Assembly (NCBI GenBank): GCA_002307175.1
Contig: DBTS01000069.1
Location: 55,750 to 77,367, forward strand
Reading direction: 5' to 3'
Origin: Rhodocyclaceae bacterium UBA1310
GTDB lineage: Bacteria; Pseudomonadota; Gammaproteobacteria; Burkholderiales; Rhodocyclaceae
DNA: 21,618 nt
Shown here: piece after piece, positions 7,966-15,606 of the stretch
Layout: every line of letters begins with the position of its first letter
How positions within the stretch are numbered: position 1 is the first letter of the stretch
Notes under the pieces: model-generated
Databases searched by the model: none
What the model was told of the DNA's origin: nothing
The model's input: the letters and a program-made list of their open reading frames with translations, nothing else
Position numbers and translations under genes: made by a program

Positions 7966-8284
7966 TGGGTCATCTCCCCATCAATTCACTCTAGGGTGCT
8001 CATATTGCACCATGGTTACGTTGTGATTTCACGCGAGTGACACGTGGAGAGCATATAGAATGGGTGCCAACGATGCTAGGGTGGGGTTCCCCAGCGGTCG
8101 GTGGCGCCAGCTCTTAGAACCTGTTCGAGATCGTACTGCAGGGTCGTGGTCGTGACCCCTGTTCTGCGCATTTTTGGCTCATTTGCGGCTCAAAATCCTC
8201 ATTTATTCGCATAAACTACGGTTTTTTGCTGCGTATTGCATGGCGACCTGCTCACGGTATCCGTCGCAGGTCGCGGGACTTACC
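7966..8284. other. Intergenic region upstream of olsB
   Basis: This 319-nt gene-free stretch separates olsB from the lipoprotein gene, both on the - strand. The right half is filled by a dispersed palindromic repeat, described separately. The left half must hold the olsB promoter. I see a GTGATTTCAC palindrome at 8023-8032 and a CACGTG at 8041-8046, but no pair of -35/-10 hexamers good enough to name. Reading frames here are short and lack family resemblance. Confidence 0.6.
8116..8233 (+). repeat. Dispersed intergenic palindromic repeat, copy 1
   Basis: The core at 8184-8233 contains AAAATCCTCATTTAT followed by a turn and ATAAACTACGGTTTT, forming an interrupted hairpin (AAAA/TTTT, CC/GG, TTTAT/ATAAA). 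A closely similar core lies at 17937-17985. Its first 23 bases are identical to the other copy, then a diverged 3' half follows. An AGAACCTGTTC at 8116-8126 resembles the outer arm of copy 2. I recall similar elements scattered between genes in betaproteobacteria, but this could not be checked here. The outer boundaries are approximate, because the right-hand half is degenerate. Confidence 0.75.
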
Positions 8285-8758
8285 CTATGGTTTGGGTGCT
8301 GGCGCTACACGGGTCTTGCCATTGCTCTGCATGACCCGTACGGCGTCACCAACAGCGAAGCTGTCCGTCTTGCCGATTTCCTGCACGACAACCAGGTTTT
8401 CCCCGTTACCCATGCGCAAGGTAAGTTCCCACGCATCAGCACGAGTGATGCCTTCTTCCGCGGCGGCACCAGCCACACCGCCGACAACGGCACCCACGAC
8501 AGCGCCGACGATTGCGCCGCGGCCTGAGCCCACACCGCTGCCGGCTACGCCGCCAATCACGGCACCGGCGCCAAGGCCGATATTCGAATCTGTACCCTGC
8601 AGGCGGACTTTGCGCACACCGATGATGGTGGCTTCGCGGAAGCTGATCGGGCGCTGGGCTTCCTCACGGGAGTAGGAGTCTCCGGACAGGCTGCTGGCGC
8701 AGCCGCTGATGGCAAGCAGGCTGAGCAAGAGGCTGCAGGTAAGAAACAGGCGCTTCAT
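8285..8758 (-). CDS. Glycine-zipper outer-membrane lipoprotein (SlyB/PcpY-like)
   Basis: From the ATG at 8758 the product is 157 residues. A type II signal peptide (MKRLFLTCSLLLSLLAISGC) places the lipobox LAISGC with Cys20 as the lipidated residue. A glycine/alanine-rich zipper (about 59-105, GAGAVIGGVAG and GAVVGAVVGGVAGAAA) follows, and then a small beta-rich tail ending in PAPKP. This layout is typical of SlyB/Pcp-type outer-membrane lipoproteins, which stabilise the envelope; the exact role is unknown. The start is preferred to an upstream in-frame ATG at 8809 because it has AAAGGACG at the right distance, begins the signal peptide and avoids overlap with the kinase gene. It lies 26 nt after the kinase stop, so co-transcription is likely. 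Confidence 0.85.
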   Translation of the reverse strand: MKRLFLTCSLLLSLLAISGCASSLSGDSYSREEAQRPISFREATIIGVRKVRLQGTDSNIGLGAGAVIGGVAGSGVGSGRGAIVGAVVGAVVGGVAGAAAEEGITRADAWELTLRMGNGENLVVVQEIGKTDSFAVGDAVRVMQSNGKTRVAPAPKP

Positions 8759-8784
8759 GCAATACGTCCTTTCATTCTGTTTGA

Positions 8785-9720
8785 TCACCAGGGCCGCTCG
8801 CCATAACACGCGGCGAAACGGGAGGCGATTTCATCCTTGGTTGCAGTGTAGTTCTGGGGGCCACGGCTGGCGATCTTCAGAGAACCCATCACTGAAGCCA
8901 GGCGCGCCGATTTTTCCAGAGTCCAGCCGTTCGAAAGGCCGTAGAGCAGGCCGCCGCGGTAGGCGTCGCCACACCCGGTGGGATCCAGTACGGCAGTTGC
9001 CGGCGCGCACGGGATTTCGGTCGTCTGGCCATGGGAATAGATGATCGAGCCCTTGGCCCCCTTTGTGACAATCAAACCCTCCAAACGTTCCGCAAGCTGC
9101 TCAAGGGTTTTCCCCGTCTTGTCGCAAACCAGCTGTGCCTCGTAGTCGTTGAGGGAGCACCAGGTGGCCAGATCAATGCACTCAAGCAGTTCTTCACCAG
9201 AAAACAGAGGAAGTCCCTGGCCCGGATCGAAGACGAACGGTGTCTTTTGCGCGGCAAACCCGTGTACGTGCTGGAGCATGCCGTCCTTACCGTCGGGCGA
9301 AACGATTCCCAGGCTAACCCCATCGGCCTCTCGCACATGGTTCTTGTGCGAATAGCTCATGGCACCGGGGTGGAAGGCGGTGATCTGATTATCATCCAGG
9401 TCGGTGGTGATGAAGGCCTGTGCCGTGAAGGTATCCGGGATCTGGCGGATGTGCCGCTGATGGATGCCAAACTTGTCGAGGCGTGCCAGATAGGCTTCTG
9501 CATCCTGCCCGACCGTGGCCATGATATCGGGCTCACCACCCAGCAGCTTCAGTGAGTACGCGATGTTGCCGGCACAACCCCCATATTCCCTGCGCATTTC
9601 CGGAACAAGGAATGAAACGTTCAGGATGTGAATCTGCTCCGGCAGGATATGACGCTTGAACTGGGAGTGGAACACCATGATGGTGTCGTAGGCGATAGAA
9701 CCACAAATCAGGACGGACAT
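8785..9720 (-). CDS. PfkB-family carbohydrate/nucleoside kinase (adenosine-kinase-like)
   Basis: This 311-residue ribokinase-fold kinase carries both PfkB signatures. The N-terminal one includes YGGCAGNIAYSLKLLGG (46-62). The C-terminal one, DPTGCGDAYRGG (246-257), forms the anion hole, with Asp252 as the expected catalytic base. ATP-dependent phosphorylation of a sugar or nucleoside hydroxyl is therefore expected. The sequence resembles proteobacterial entries annotated as adenosine kinase, but the substrate cannot be fixed from motifs alone, so no symbol is given. The start MSVLICGSIAYDT begins the fold directly; upstream bases show no good ribosome binding site. The lipoprotein gene follows 26 nt later, and the GT4 gene ends 87 nt upstream. 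Confidence 0.88.
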   Translation of the reverse strand: MSVLICGSIAYDTIMVFHSQFKRHILPEQIHILNVSFLVPEMRREYGGCAGNIAYSLKLLGGEPDIMATVGQDAEAYLARLDKFGIHQRHIRQIPDTFTAQAFITTDLDDNQITAFHPGAMSYSHKNHVREADGVSLGIVSPDGKDGMLQHVHGFAAQKTPFVFDPGQGLPLFSGEELLECIDLATWCSLNDYEAQLVCDKTGKTLEQLAERLEGLIVTKGAKGSIIYSHGQTTEIPCAPATAVLDPTGCGDAYRGGLLYGLSNGWTLEKSARLASVMGSLKIASRGPQNYTATKDEIASRFAACYGERPW

Positions 9721-9807
9721 GAGCGTGGGGGTGCAATGAAAGGCCCCATTGTAGCCGACTGACGCATTTTGTTACGACCAGACCTCCGGGATGCGTGGGC
9801 AGGCGGG

Positions 9808-11037
9808 CTAATCGGCTTGTGGCATCAGGCTTTGGCGCACGCGCGTGCGGTTCTCGTGGTTGGCCATGACCTGCTCAAGAACCATCACGAGTCGCTGTAC
9901 CACGGCCTGCCAGTCCACCTTCAGCACACTCTCGCGGGTGCGTGCCTGCATTGCCGGCAGTAGCTGTGGTGTCTGCATCAGGCCACGGGCGGTTTCGACA
10001 AAAGCCGTCTCGTCGCCATAGGGCACGAGCAGGCCGTTGTGTCCATCGCTGAGCAGTTCGGCTGCCGCCGCATAATTGAATGCTAGAACTGGCAGGCCGC
10101 TGGCGAGTGCTTCGGTGATCACGTTGCCAAATGTTTCGGTCAGGCTTGGAAAGATAAAGAAATCGGCAGACGCATAGTGGCTCGCCAGATCTTCCCCGCT
10201 GCGCATGCCGGCAAACACGTGCTGAGGGTAGCGCGCCTGGAGCGAGGTCCGGGCAGGGCCATCCCCCACGAACACCAGGCGGGCATCTGGTCTCAGTGCC
10301 TGGATGGCTTCAAAAGCGCGGATACCAAGTTCCAGATTTTTTTCCGGGGCCAGCCGGCTGACGATGGCACATACCAAGGAGCCTGCATTGACGCCCCAGC
10401 TCTGGCGGAGAGTTTCGCTGCGCCGCAGCGGCGAGAACAGAGTGGTGTCGACGCCACGTGCCACTACCTCGACATTCGCGTAACCAATCGACTTCAACTC
10501 TGCGCGCAGGGATTCGGTGGGTGCCAGGCACAGATCCCCCTTGTTGTGGAAACGCCGCAGCCAGGCGGCCAATGGCTGCTTGAGCCAGCCCACACCGTAG
10601 TAGCGTGTGTAGCTGTGAAAGTTGGTATGGAATTCCGTGATCACCGGCAGCTTCAGGCGGCGTGCTGCCGCCACAGCGGACCAGCCAAGAGGGCCTTCGG
10701 TGACCACCTGGACGATATCCGGACGCCGCGTGGACCAGGCACGGATCAGTGCCTGTCGGGCGGGCATGCCCATCTTCAGGTGGTTGTATTTGGGAATGGG
10801 GATACCGCGGGCCAGCATTTCCTCAAAACTATCGCCCTGGGCCGGCAGTTCCGTGGCGTTCTGGCGCGGTCTTACCAGATGGATTTCATGACCAAGCCCG
10901 ATCAGCCCATCCACGACGCGCCCGGTGGTCATGGCAACGCCGTTGATTTCCGGAGGATAAGTCTCTGTGACCAGCGCGATGCGGAGCTGGCGGTGAGTCG
11001 GGGCCAGGGTTTGGATAAGCAGGCGCGGCGATTCCAT
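9808..11037 (-). CDS. GT4-family glycosyltransferase (group 1)
   Basis: The 409 residues show a two-domain GT-B glycosyltransferase. The N-terminal domain begins at LRIALVTETYPPEINGVA (18-35), and TEFHTNFHSYTRYYGVGW (134-151) resembles the acceptor region of mannosyl/glycolipid transferases such as MgtA/PimB and SQD2-type enzymes. The C-terminal donor site has SRLAPEKNLELGI (227-239) and the EX7E motif in LTETFGNVITEALASG (299-314, Glu301 and Glu309). The donor and acceptor are not determinable; transfer to a membrane lipid is a reasonable inference from the family. An AAGGGG lies about 10 nt before the ATG. The gene follows dgkA by 123 nt containing two hairpins, so it may or may not share its transcript. 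Confidence 0.85.
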   Translation of the reverse strand: MESPRLLIQTLAPTHRQLRIALVTETYPPEINGVAMTTGRVVDGLIGLGHEIHLVRPRQNATELPAQGDSFEEMLARGIPIPKYNHLKMGMPARQALIRAWSTRRPDIVQVVTEGPLGWSAVAAARRLKLPVITEFHTNFHSYTRYYGVGWLKQPLAAWLRRFHNKGDLCLAPTESLRAELKSIGYANVEVVARGVDTTLFSPLRRSETLRQSWGVNAGSLVCAIVSRLAPEKNLELGIRAFEAIQALRPDARLVFVGDGPARTSLQARYPQHVFAGMRSGEDLASHYASADFFIFPSLTETFGNVITEALASGLPVLAFNYAAAAELLSDGHNGLLVPYGDETAFVETARGLMQTPQLLPAMQARTRESVLKVDWQAVVQRLVMVLEQVMANHENRTRVRQSLMPQAD

Positions 11038-11056
11038 CGGCTAATGCCCCTTCTGA

Positions 11057-11082
11057 CAAGGAAAGGCGGACAGGCGTCCGCC
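11057..11082 (-). terminator. Hairpin with short T-run downstream of dgkA
   Basis: A perfect 7-bp stem (GGCGGAC at 11065-11071 and GTCCGCC at 11076-11082, 4-nt loop) is followed on the - strand by TTTCCTT. It lies 79 nt after the dgkA stop and just upstream of the ribosome binding site of the GT4 gene. It could terminate dgkA or attenuate the GT4 gene. The T-run is interrupted, so strength is doubtful. Confidence 0.45.
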
Positions 11083-11107
11083 GCTGCGCCGATGGTGCTC
11101 CGGGAGT

Positions 11108-11125
11108 GTGTCAGCGGTGTGACAC
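11108..11125. repeat. Perfect inverted repeat GTGTCA/TGACAC
   Basis: Six-base perfect arms are separated by GCGGTG between the dgkA stop and the GT4 start. It may be an operator or a second RNA hairpin. There is nothing to assign a regulator. Confidence 0.4.
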
Positions 11126-11160
11126 GGTTTGTCTGTTTTGCCAGTCAGTCAACCGGGCAG

Positions 11161-11529
11161 TCAGGCAAAAAATATCAGCCCCCAGACGCAGGCAAGGTTG
11201 ATCAGCGTGATCAGTACGGCGGCGCTGCCGATATCCTTGGCACGTTTGGCCAGTTCATGGCGTTCCAGAGAAACGCGGTCCACCACGGCTTCCACTGCCG
11301 AGTTGAGCAGTTCAACGATCAGCACGAGCAGGACGGACGCTGCGAGAAGCGCCTTCTCCACCGCTGTGTGTGGATACAGCAGCGCAATTGGCAGCAGCAC
11401 AATGGCGAGGAAGACTTCCTGCCGGAAGGCGTCCTCCAGTCGGAAGGCCTGGCTCAGGCCGGCCAGAGAATAGTGCAGGGCATTCCAGATCCGGACCAGG
11501 CCGGTCTTGCCTTTGAACGGGCTTTCCAT
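11161..11529 (-). CDS. dgkA: Diacylglycerol kinase (prokaryotic, trimeric membrane type)
   Basis: From the ATG at 11529 the product is 122 residues, the canonical size of this three-helix inner-membrane kinase. It phosphorylates diacylglycerol, a by-product of glycan/phosphoglycerol transfer, to phosphatidate. Conserved residues are visible: Glu32 in LEDAFRQE (31-38), the signature VELLNSAVEAVVDR (72-85, with Glu73, Asn76, Glu80) and AKDIGSAAV (97-105, Lys98 and Asp99). Three hydrophobic segments lie at about 39-53, 60-78 and 101-121. An in-frame ATG 49 codons upstream is rejected because the start at 11529 has AGGA at good spacing and gives the usual length. It lies next to envelope glycosyltransferases, which fits lipid recycling. 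Confidence 0.93.
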   Translation of the reverse strand: MESPFKGKTGLVRIWNALHYSLAGLSQAFRLEDAFRQEVFLAIVLLPIALLYPHTAVEKALLAASVLLVLIVELLNSAVEAVVDRVSLERHELAKRAKDIGSAAVLITLINLACVWGLIFFA

Positions 11530-11914
11530 GAAGTTCCTGAAAAAATCCAACGAGCGAGTGTTGAAAATCCTTGTTACGAGAGTATGACGGCGAGTAAAAA
11601 TTCGTAGTTGCCACACTCCATCTGGCGCAATTTCGGCAGGCATTGTGCAGCAATTCTTTACGCTCGAAACATACATCTGCCCAACGGCAATTCCCGGAAG
11701 TGGTCACGAACAAGTGCGGCTGAATGCTCTCGGGGTAAGCTCCTCGGTGGCTGCAGGTGTTTGGGCGGTACTCTGGCTTTTTGCCATTGACCGCAGGAGG
11801 TTCGAGGGACTGTTCGTCAGCGAAACCTGACCGTTTTGTCGGTATAACGGGAGCGTCTGGATAGAGCCGTATATACTGGCGCCCTCTCGGGATTGCCCTT
11901 AACGAACACGCATC
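11530..11914. other. Divergent intergenic region between dgkA and the ligase-like gene
   Basis: This 385-nt stretch must contain promoters for both directions. It holds a TATACT -10-like hexamer for the rightward gene (separate entry) and low-complexity A/T patches near 11540-11600 on the dgkA side. No palindrome or family-like protein stands out. The short open frames inside (for instance 11645-11830 on the + strand) lack a ribosome binding site and recognisable features. Confidence 0.55.
11872..11877 (+). promoter_or_regulatory. Possible -10 element for the ligase-like gene
   Basis: TATACT matches the sigma-70 -10 consensus at 5 of 6 bases and would put the start of transcription near 11884, leaving about 30 nt of leader. 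No acceptable -35 hexamer is seen 16-19 nt upstream, so this is tentative. Confidence 0.3.
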
Positions 11915-13291
11915 ATGTCTGGTTTAGCCTCTTTTCGTTCAGCATTGAAGGAGCGGGTTACCTGGTTCCTGGCCTGCCTGATGGTCGTTGAGGCGCTCCT
12001 GCTGTTCGTCTGGTCGATCCCCGGCACCATTGCCCTGCGCAATGGCCTCACCGTACTGCTGCTTATCCTGCTCGTGTGCACGCCCAAGGATGCCACCCTC
12101 GTCAAAGCCAGTCTGCATACGCTCGGTGGGCGTCTGGTGCTGGTGCTGAGTCTGTGGATTGTGGCTCACAACCTGATTTTTGCCTGGGATACGGGGCGTT
12201 CGTGGTACGAGTCGCTGCAGTGGTACAAATCTCTGGTCTGCATGGGGCTGGGGTTGGGGCTGGTGTGTGTATCGCGCAAAACCGGGCAGGAAAACCACTG
12301 GCGGATCTGGCTTTGGGGCGCCGCGCTGGCCTGGGCGCTGCATCTTTTGCTCAATCTTGCGCTCAAGGACTGGAGTTCGCCATTCCATGCGGTCTTGCAG
12401 GAATCGACAGCGATTGGGTCCCGCGACATGGAGAGTTACCTTGGAACGGGACTGCTGGGTTTTCTCCTGGCCGATGCGGTGGCCCGCATGGTGAATGGAA
12501 CCCGCCTGTTTCCGCTGCCCTCCTGGGCTTTGGGACTGGGCGTTAGCGTAACAATTATCCTCACGGCGGCAACGCTGACGAGGAATGCCCTGCCTGTCAT
12601 GGCGGCGGAAATAGCCCTGGCTATCGTTGCCCTGATCGGTGCTTCCAAAACGCGTACACAGAAGATCCGGCGCGCAGGTCTGGCGGCTGCGGCGATGGGT
12701 CTTGTGATGGCAATGGGCGTGGCGGATGTGAAACTGGACCCCCGCTGGAAGACATTCGAGGATTCCGTGCACATTGCCTGGGATATCGACGGGCACAAGT
12801 GGTGGCTGGATTCCCAGCGTTATCCCCGCCCGGAATTGTCGCCGGGCGTGCCGGTTGATGATTCTGCCTATCTGCGTACGGCATGGCTGCATGGCGCTAT
12901 ACGCATGATCAGTCACTACCCTCTGGGCACCGGCTATGATCGCAATGCGTTCCGGCGTGCCCTGGAGCGCGAATACGGGCCCATCGACAACCCGCCTGGG
13001 CATGCGCATGCGGGTCTGCTGGACTTCACGCTGGGCTCCGGGGTACCCGGCGGCGTGCTGCTGGTGGCGGCATTGGGGGCGCTTGCCTGGTTGGGCTGGC
13101 GCCGTTGGCGCGAGTCGGGCCACGTGGCCGGGCTGGCGCTGGCGCTGTATGTATCCGCGTATATCTTGCGTGCGTGCATGGATGGGATCGTGCGTGACCA
13201 TATGCTCGAGCAGGCTATGTTCATCATGGGCCTATTGCTTGCAGCCACGTTGACAAACACTTCGACAAACACTTCGAAAAGCCCGGCATGA
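11915..13291 (+). CDS. O-antigen ligase/polymerase-like membrane protein (Wzy_C family)
   Basis: The 458 residues contain about ten or more hydrophobic segments. A large periplasmic-type loop (about 270-370) contains the family hallmarks: HYPLGTGYDRNAFRRAL (334-350) and GHAHAGLLDFTLGSGVPGG (362-380), equivalent to the conserved His-containing region of WaaL/Wzy_C proteins. TLTRNALP (220-227) corresponds to the conserved Arg-bearing loop. Such proteins join undecaprenyl-linked O-antigen to lipid A-core in the periplasm. Ligase (WaaL) is favoured over polymerase because the next gene is a heptosyltransferase-like core enzyme, but the two activities cannot be separated by sequence alone. The 3' end contains a 12-bp tandem duplication giving TNTSTNTS. 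The stop overlaps the next ATG as ATGA. The ribosome binding site is poor. Confidence 0.8.
   Translation: MSGLASFRSALKERVTWFLACLMVVEALLLFVWSIPGTIALRNGLTVLLLILLVCTPKDATLVKASLHTLGGRLVLVLSLWIVAHNLIFAWDTGRSWYESLQWYKSLVCMGLGLGLVCVSRKTGQENHWRIWLWGAALAWALHLLLNLALKDWSSPFHAVLQESTAIGSRDMESYLGTGLLGFLLADAVARMVNGTRLFPLPSWALGLGVSVTIILTAATLTRNALPVMAAEIALAIVALIGASKTRTQKIRRAGLAAAAMGLVMAMGVADVKLDPRWKTFEDSVHIAWDIDGHKWWLDSQRYPRPELSPGVPVDDSAYLRTAWLHGAIRMISHYPLGTGYDRNAFRRALEREYGPIDNPPGHAHAGLLDFTLGSGVPGGVLLVAALGALAWLGWRRWRESGHVAGLALALYVSAYILRACMDGIVRDHMLEQAMFIMGLLLAATLTNTSTNTSKSPA
13252..13275 (+). repeat. Tandem 12-bp direct repeat in the ligase-like gene
   Basis: GACAAACACTTC occurs twice in immediate succession (13252-13263, 13264-13275). 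It is in frame and encodes the repeated TNTS near the C-terminus. It is most easily explained by replication slippage. Confidence 0.9.
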
Positions 13292-14346
13292 AGAGCATTC
13301 TTGTCATTCGTCGTGACAATATCGGCGATCTTGTGTGCACCACTCCCCTCATTCATGCCTTGCGGGAACGGTATCCCCAGGCCCGGATTGATGCGCTGGT
13401 CAATAGCTACAACCTGCCGGTGGTGACGCACAATCCGGATCTGAACAACGTATACGCCTACACCAAGGGCAAGCATCGCGCAGCAGGAGAGAGCCTGGTA
13501 GGCGTCACCTGGCGGCGTCTGTGTCTGATGTGGCAGTTGCGCGCTACCCGCTATGATCTGGTGGTGCTTGCCAGTGGTGGTTGTCTGAGCCGTCCGCTGC
13601 GTCTGGCGCGGCTGATCCGCCCAAATCACGTGCTGGGGTTTCGTGATGCCAAGGTGAGCGGCGCCGATCTGATTGATCTGCCGGTGACCATGCCGCAGCA
13701 GCGGGAGGGGCATGAGGTTGAGTGTCTGTTTACCCTGCTTGAGCCGCTGGGCATCACGGGAATGCCGGGGCCCCTGGTATTGCGAGCCGAGCCTGCCCAG
13801 CAGGAGAAGGCCAGGCAAACCCTGGTAGCAAAAACCTGGTATCAGGCCTCACGCCCCACGATTGCAGTACACATCAGCGCGCGTAAGCCCTCGCAGCGTT
13901 GGCCGGTGGAACGTTTCATTGCCACGCTGCAGACGCTGGCCACTTCGGGGAATGCCCAGTTCATGCTGTTCTGGGCGCCTGGCGACGAGAACAACCCGAT
14001 GCATCCCGGGGATGATCGCAAGGCGCAAGCCATCATGGGGGGGCTCCCCGAAGGTTTCCCCTTGCTGGCCTGGCCGACACATACCCTGCATGAGCTGATT
14101 GGTGGGCTGTCTGTCTGCCACGGCATGCTCTGCAGTGATGGCGGGGCCATGCACGTGGGGGCGGCGCTGGATTTGCCGATCGCCTGCTTCTTCGGGCAAT
14201 CCGAAGTGGAACACTGGCGCCCCTGGGCGGTTCCCTATCGTGTCATGCAACCAGCTTCCAAGGATGTTTCCGAGGTGCCAGTGGAAACTGCGCTTGAGGC
14301 GATGGCCGCCTTGTGGCCTGCCATCCAGGAGCGGGTAGGGCGCTGA
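13288..14346 (+). CDS. GT9-family glycosyltransferase (ADP-heptose:LPS heptosyltransferase-like)
   Basis: This 352-residue GT-B enzyme of family 9 transfers heptose from ADP-heptose to the lipopolysaccharide core on the cytoplasmic face of the inner membrane. The N-terminus ILVIRRDNIGDLVCTTPLI (4-22) is the classic heptosyltransferase start, including the conserved Asp of the DNIGD segment. AVHISARKPSQRWPVERF (193-210) and CSDGGAMHVGAALDLP (282-297) followed by FFGQSEVEHWRPW (301-313) form the donor-binding C-terminal half. The ATG overlaps the upstream stop by four bases (ATGA), so translation is coupled with the ligase-like gene. Whether it is WaaC-, WaaF- or WaaQ-like is not decidable here. 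A strong terminator follows the stop. Confidence 0.88.
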   Translation: MKSILVIRRDNIGDLVCTTPLIHALRERYPQARIDALVNSYNLPVVTHNPDLNNVYAYTKGKHRAAGESLVGVTWRRLCLMWQLRATRYDLVVLASGGCLSRPLRLARLIRPNHVLGFRDAKVSGADLIDLPVTMPQQREGHEVECLFTLLEPLGITGMPGPLVLRAEPAQQEKARQTLVAKTWYQASRPTIAVHISARKPSQRWPVERFIATLQTLATSGNAQFMLFWAPGDENNPMHPGDDRKAQAIMGGLPEGFPLLAWPTHTLHELIGGLSVCHGMLCSDGGAMHVGAALDLPIACFFGQSEVEHWRPWAVPYRVMQPASKDVSEVPVETALEAMAALWPAIQERVGR

Positions 14347-14348
14347 GC

Positions 14349-14380
14349 GGGATGCTCCGGCTGGAGCCTCCCCTGTTTTC
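14349..14380 (+). terminator. Intrinsic terminator of the ligase/heptosyltransferase operon
   Basis: GGGATGCTCC (14349-14358) pairs with GGAGCCTCCC (14363-14372) through nine pairs and one mismatch around a GGCT loop. CTGTTTTC follows. It begins 3 nt after the heptosyltransferase stop and separates it from the convergent rlmI. Confidence 0.65.
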
Positions 14381-14398
14381 CCTTATTCGATCCGCCGG

Positions 14399-15586
14399 TC
14401 AATCAATCTGGCAGACCAGCCCCTTGAGATATTCCCCTTCCGGAACGGAAAGCCCGATGGGGTGATCTGCACCTGCGCCCAGACGATGCACGATGCGTGC
14501 ATCGACACCGGCATCCACTGCGGCGCCGGCCACGATGCTCTGGAACAGCTCCAGGCCAATGCCGCCAGAGCAGGAATACGTCATCAGAATGCCGCCGGGA
14601 TTGAGCAGGCGGAATCCCAGCATGTTGATATCCTTGTAGGCGCGTGCAGCTCGCTGTGCGTGGGCTGCGGACGGAGCGAACTTCGGCGGGTCGAGCACGA
14701 TCAGGTCGAACTTGCGACCCTGCGTGCGCAATAGTCGCAGCGCCTCGAAGACGTCGGCTTCGAGCCATTCTGCGCGCTTGCTGTCGAGCTGTGGATTGAG
14801 CGCGAGGTTGTGGCGTGCGGTTTCCAGCGCCGGGCCAGAGGAGTCGATTGAGAGCACCGCGCTGGCGCCGCCAGCCAGTGCCTGCAGTGAGAAACCTGCG
14901 GTGTAGCAGAAGCAGTTGAGAACGCTGCGGTCTTTGGCAAGTTCGCCGGTCAGCTTGCGGTTGTCGCGCTGATCCAGATAGAAGCCGGTCTTGTGGCCAT
15001 GTACCACGTCGACTTCCATGCGTACGCCGTTTTCACTGATGACCACTGTTTCGGGCAACTCGCCGTAAGCGATGCCAGCATGGGGTTCCAGCCCTTCCAG
15101 ACGGCGTACTTCGGAATCCGAGCGTTCGTACACACACTTGCAGCCAGTAGCCTGTACCAGCGCGGAGATGATGGCATCCTTCCACTTTTCGCCACCGGCA
15201 CTGGTGAGTTGCAGTACCACAACATCACCATAGCGATCGGCGATTACCCCGGGCAGCCCATCCGATTCCCCGTGGATCAGGCGCAGACCATCCTGGCCTG
15301 CGAGATGCGGGTGGGTGGTACGGCGTGCCACACTTTGCGCGACGCGGCGCTTGAAGAAGGCGTGGTCGACGCTCTCCTGCGCATCGAAATTCCACATGCG
15401 TGCGCGGATCTGCGAATTGGGAGAGAATGCGGCATGTCCAAGCATGTCTCCTTTGGTACTGTGAATTTCCACAGTATCACCGGCACGTGCGCGGCCATGC
15501 AGGGTCGCGATCGAGCCGGCAAAGATCCACGGGTGGCGGCGCATTACCGAGCGTTCTTTGCCCGGTTCAAGAATCAGTTCAGCCAT
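14399..15586 (-). CDS. rlmI: 23S rRNA (cytosine-1962-C5)-methyltransferase RlmI
   Basis: From the ATG at 15586 the product is 395 residues, as expected for RlmI, which methylates C1962 of 23S rRNA. The N-terminal PUA-like domain begins at LILEPGKERSVMRRHPWIF (4-22). A linking domain leads to GFYLDQRDNR (201-210). The Rossmann methyltransferase has LNCFCYTAGFSLQALAGGA (223-241) for SAM binding, FDLIVLDPPKFAPS (293-306) and MTYSCSGG (335-342), where Cys339 is the likely catalytic cysteine. A longer in-frame start at 15742 is rejected because its extra 52 residues are arginine-rich and unlike the family, and because they would run over the divergent gene's promoter and start. No good ribosome binding site is visible. 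Confidence 0.92.
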   Translation of the reverse strand: MAELILEPGKERSVMRRHPWIFAGSIATLHGRARAGDTVEIHSTKGDMLGHAAFSPNSQIRARMWNFDAQESVDHAFFKRRVAQSVARRTTHPHLAGQDGLRLIHGESDGLPGVIADRYGDVVVLQLTSAGGEKWKDAIISALVQATGCKCVYERSDSEVRRLEGLEPHAGIAYGELPETVVISENGVRMEVDVVHGHKTGFYLDQRDNRKLTGELAKDRSVLNCFCYTAGFSLQALAGGASAVLSIDSSGPALETARHNLALNPQLDSKRAEWLEADVFEALRLLRTQGRKFDLIVLDPPKFAPSAAHAQRAARAYKDINMLGFRLLNPGGILMTYSCSGGIGLELFQSIVAGAAVDAGVDARIVHRLGAGADHPIGLSVPEGEYLKGLVCQID

Positions 15587-15606
15587 GCTTGCTTGATGAA
15601 ACGTAC

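Noticed and set aside
7966..8070. Sigma-54-like TTGGCAC upstream of olsB on the - strand
   Set aside because: The -24-like part is present, but the -12 TTGC at the required spacing is missing.
10177..11607. 476-residue open frame on the + strand
   Set aside because: It overlaps both the GT4 gene and dgkA on the opposite strand, has a low-complexity antisense composition and shows no family motif.
11645..11830. Small + strand open frame with a hydrophobic stretch in the dgkA/ligase-like gap
   Set aside because: It has no ribosome binding site and no resemblance to a family. One hydrophobic patch is not enough to call a small membrane protein.
11939..13201. 420-residue open frame on the - strand
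   Set aside because: It lies fully opposite the ligase-like gene. Its translation is rich in Gln, His, Arg and Pro without domains, the usual antisense artefact in GC-rich DNA.
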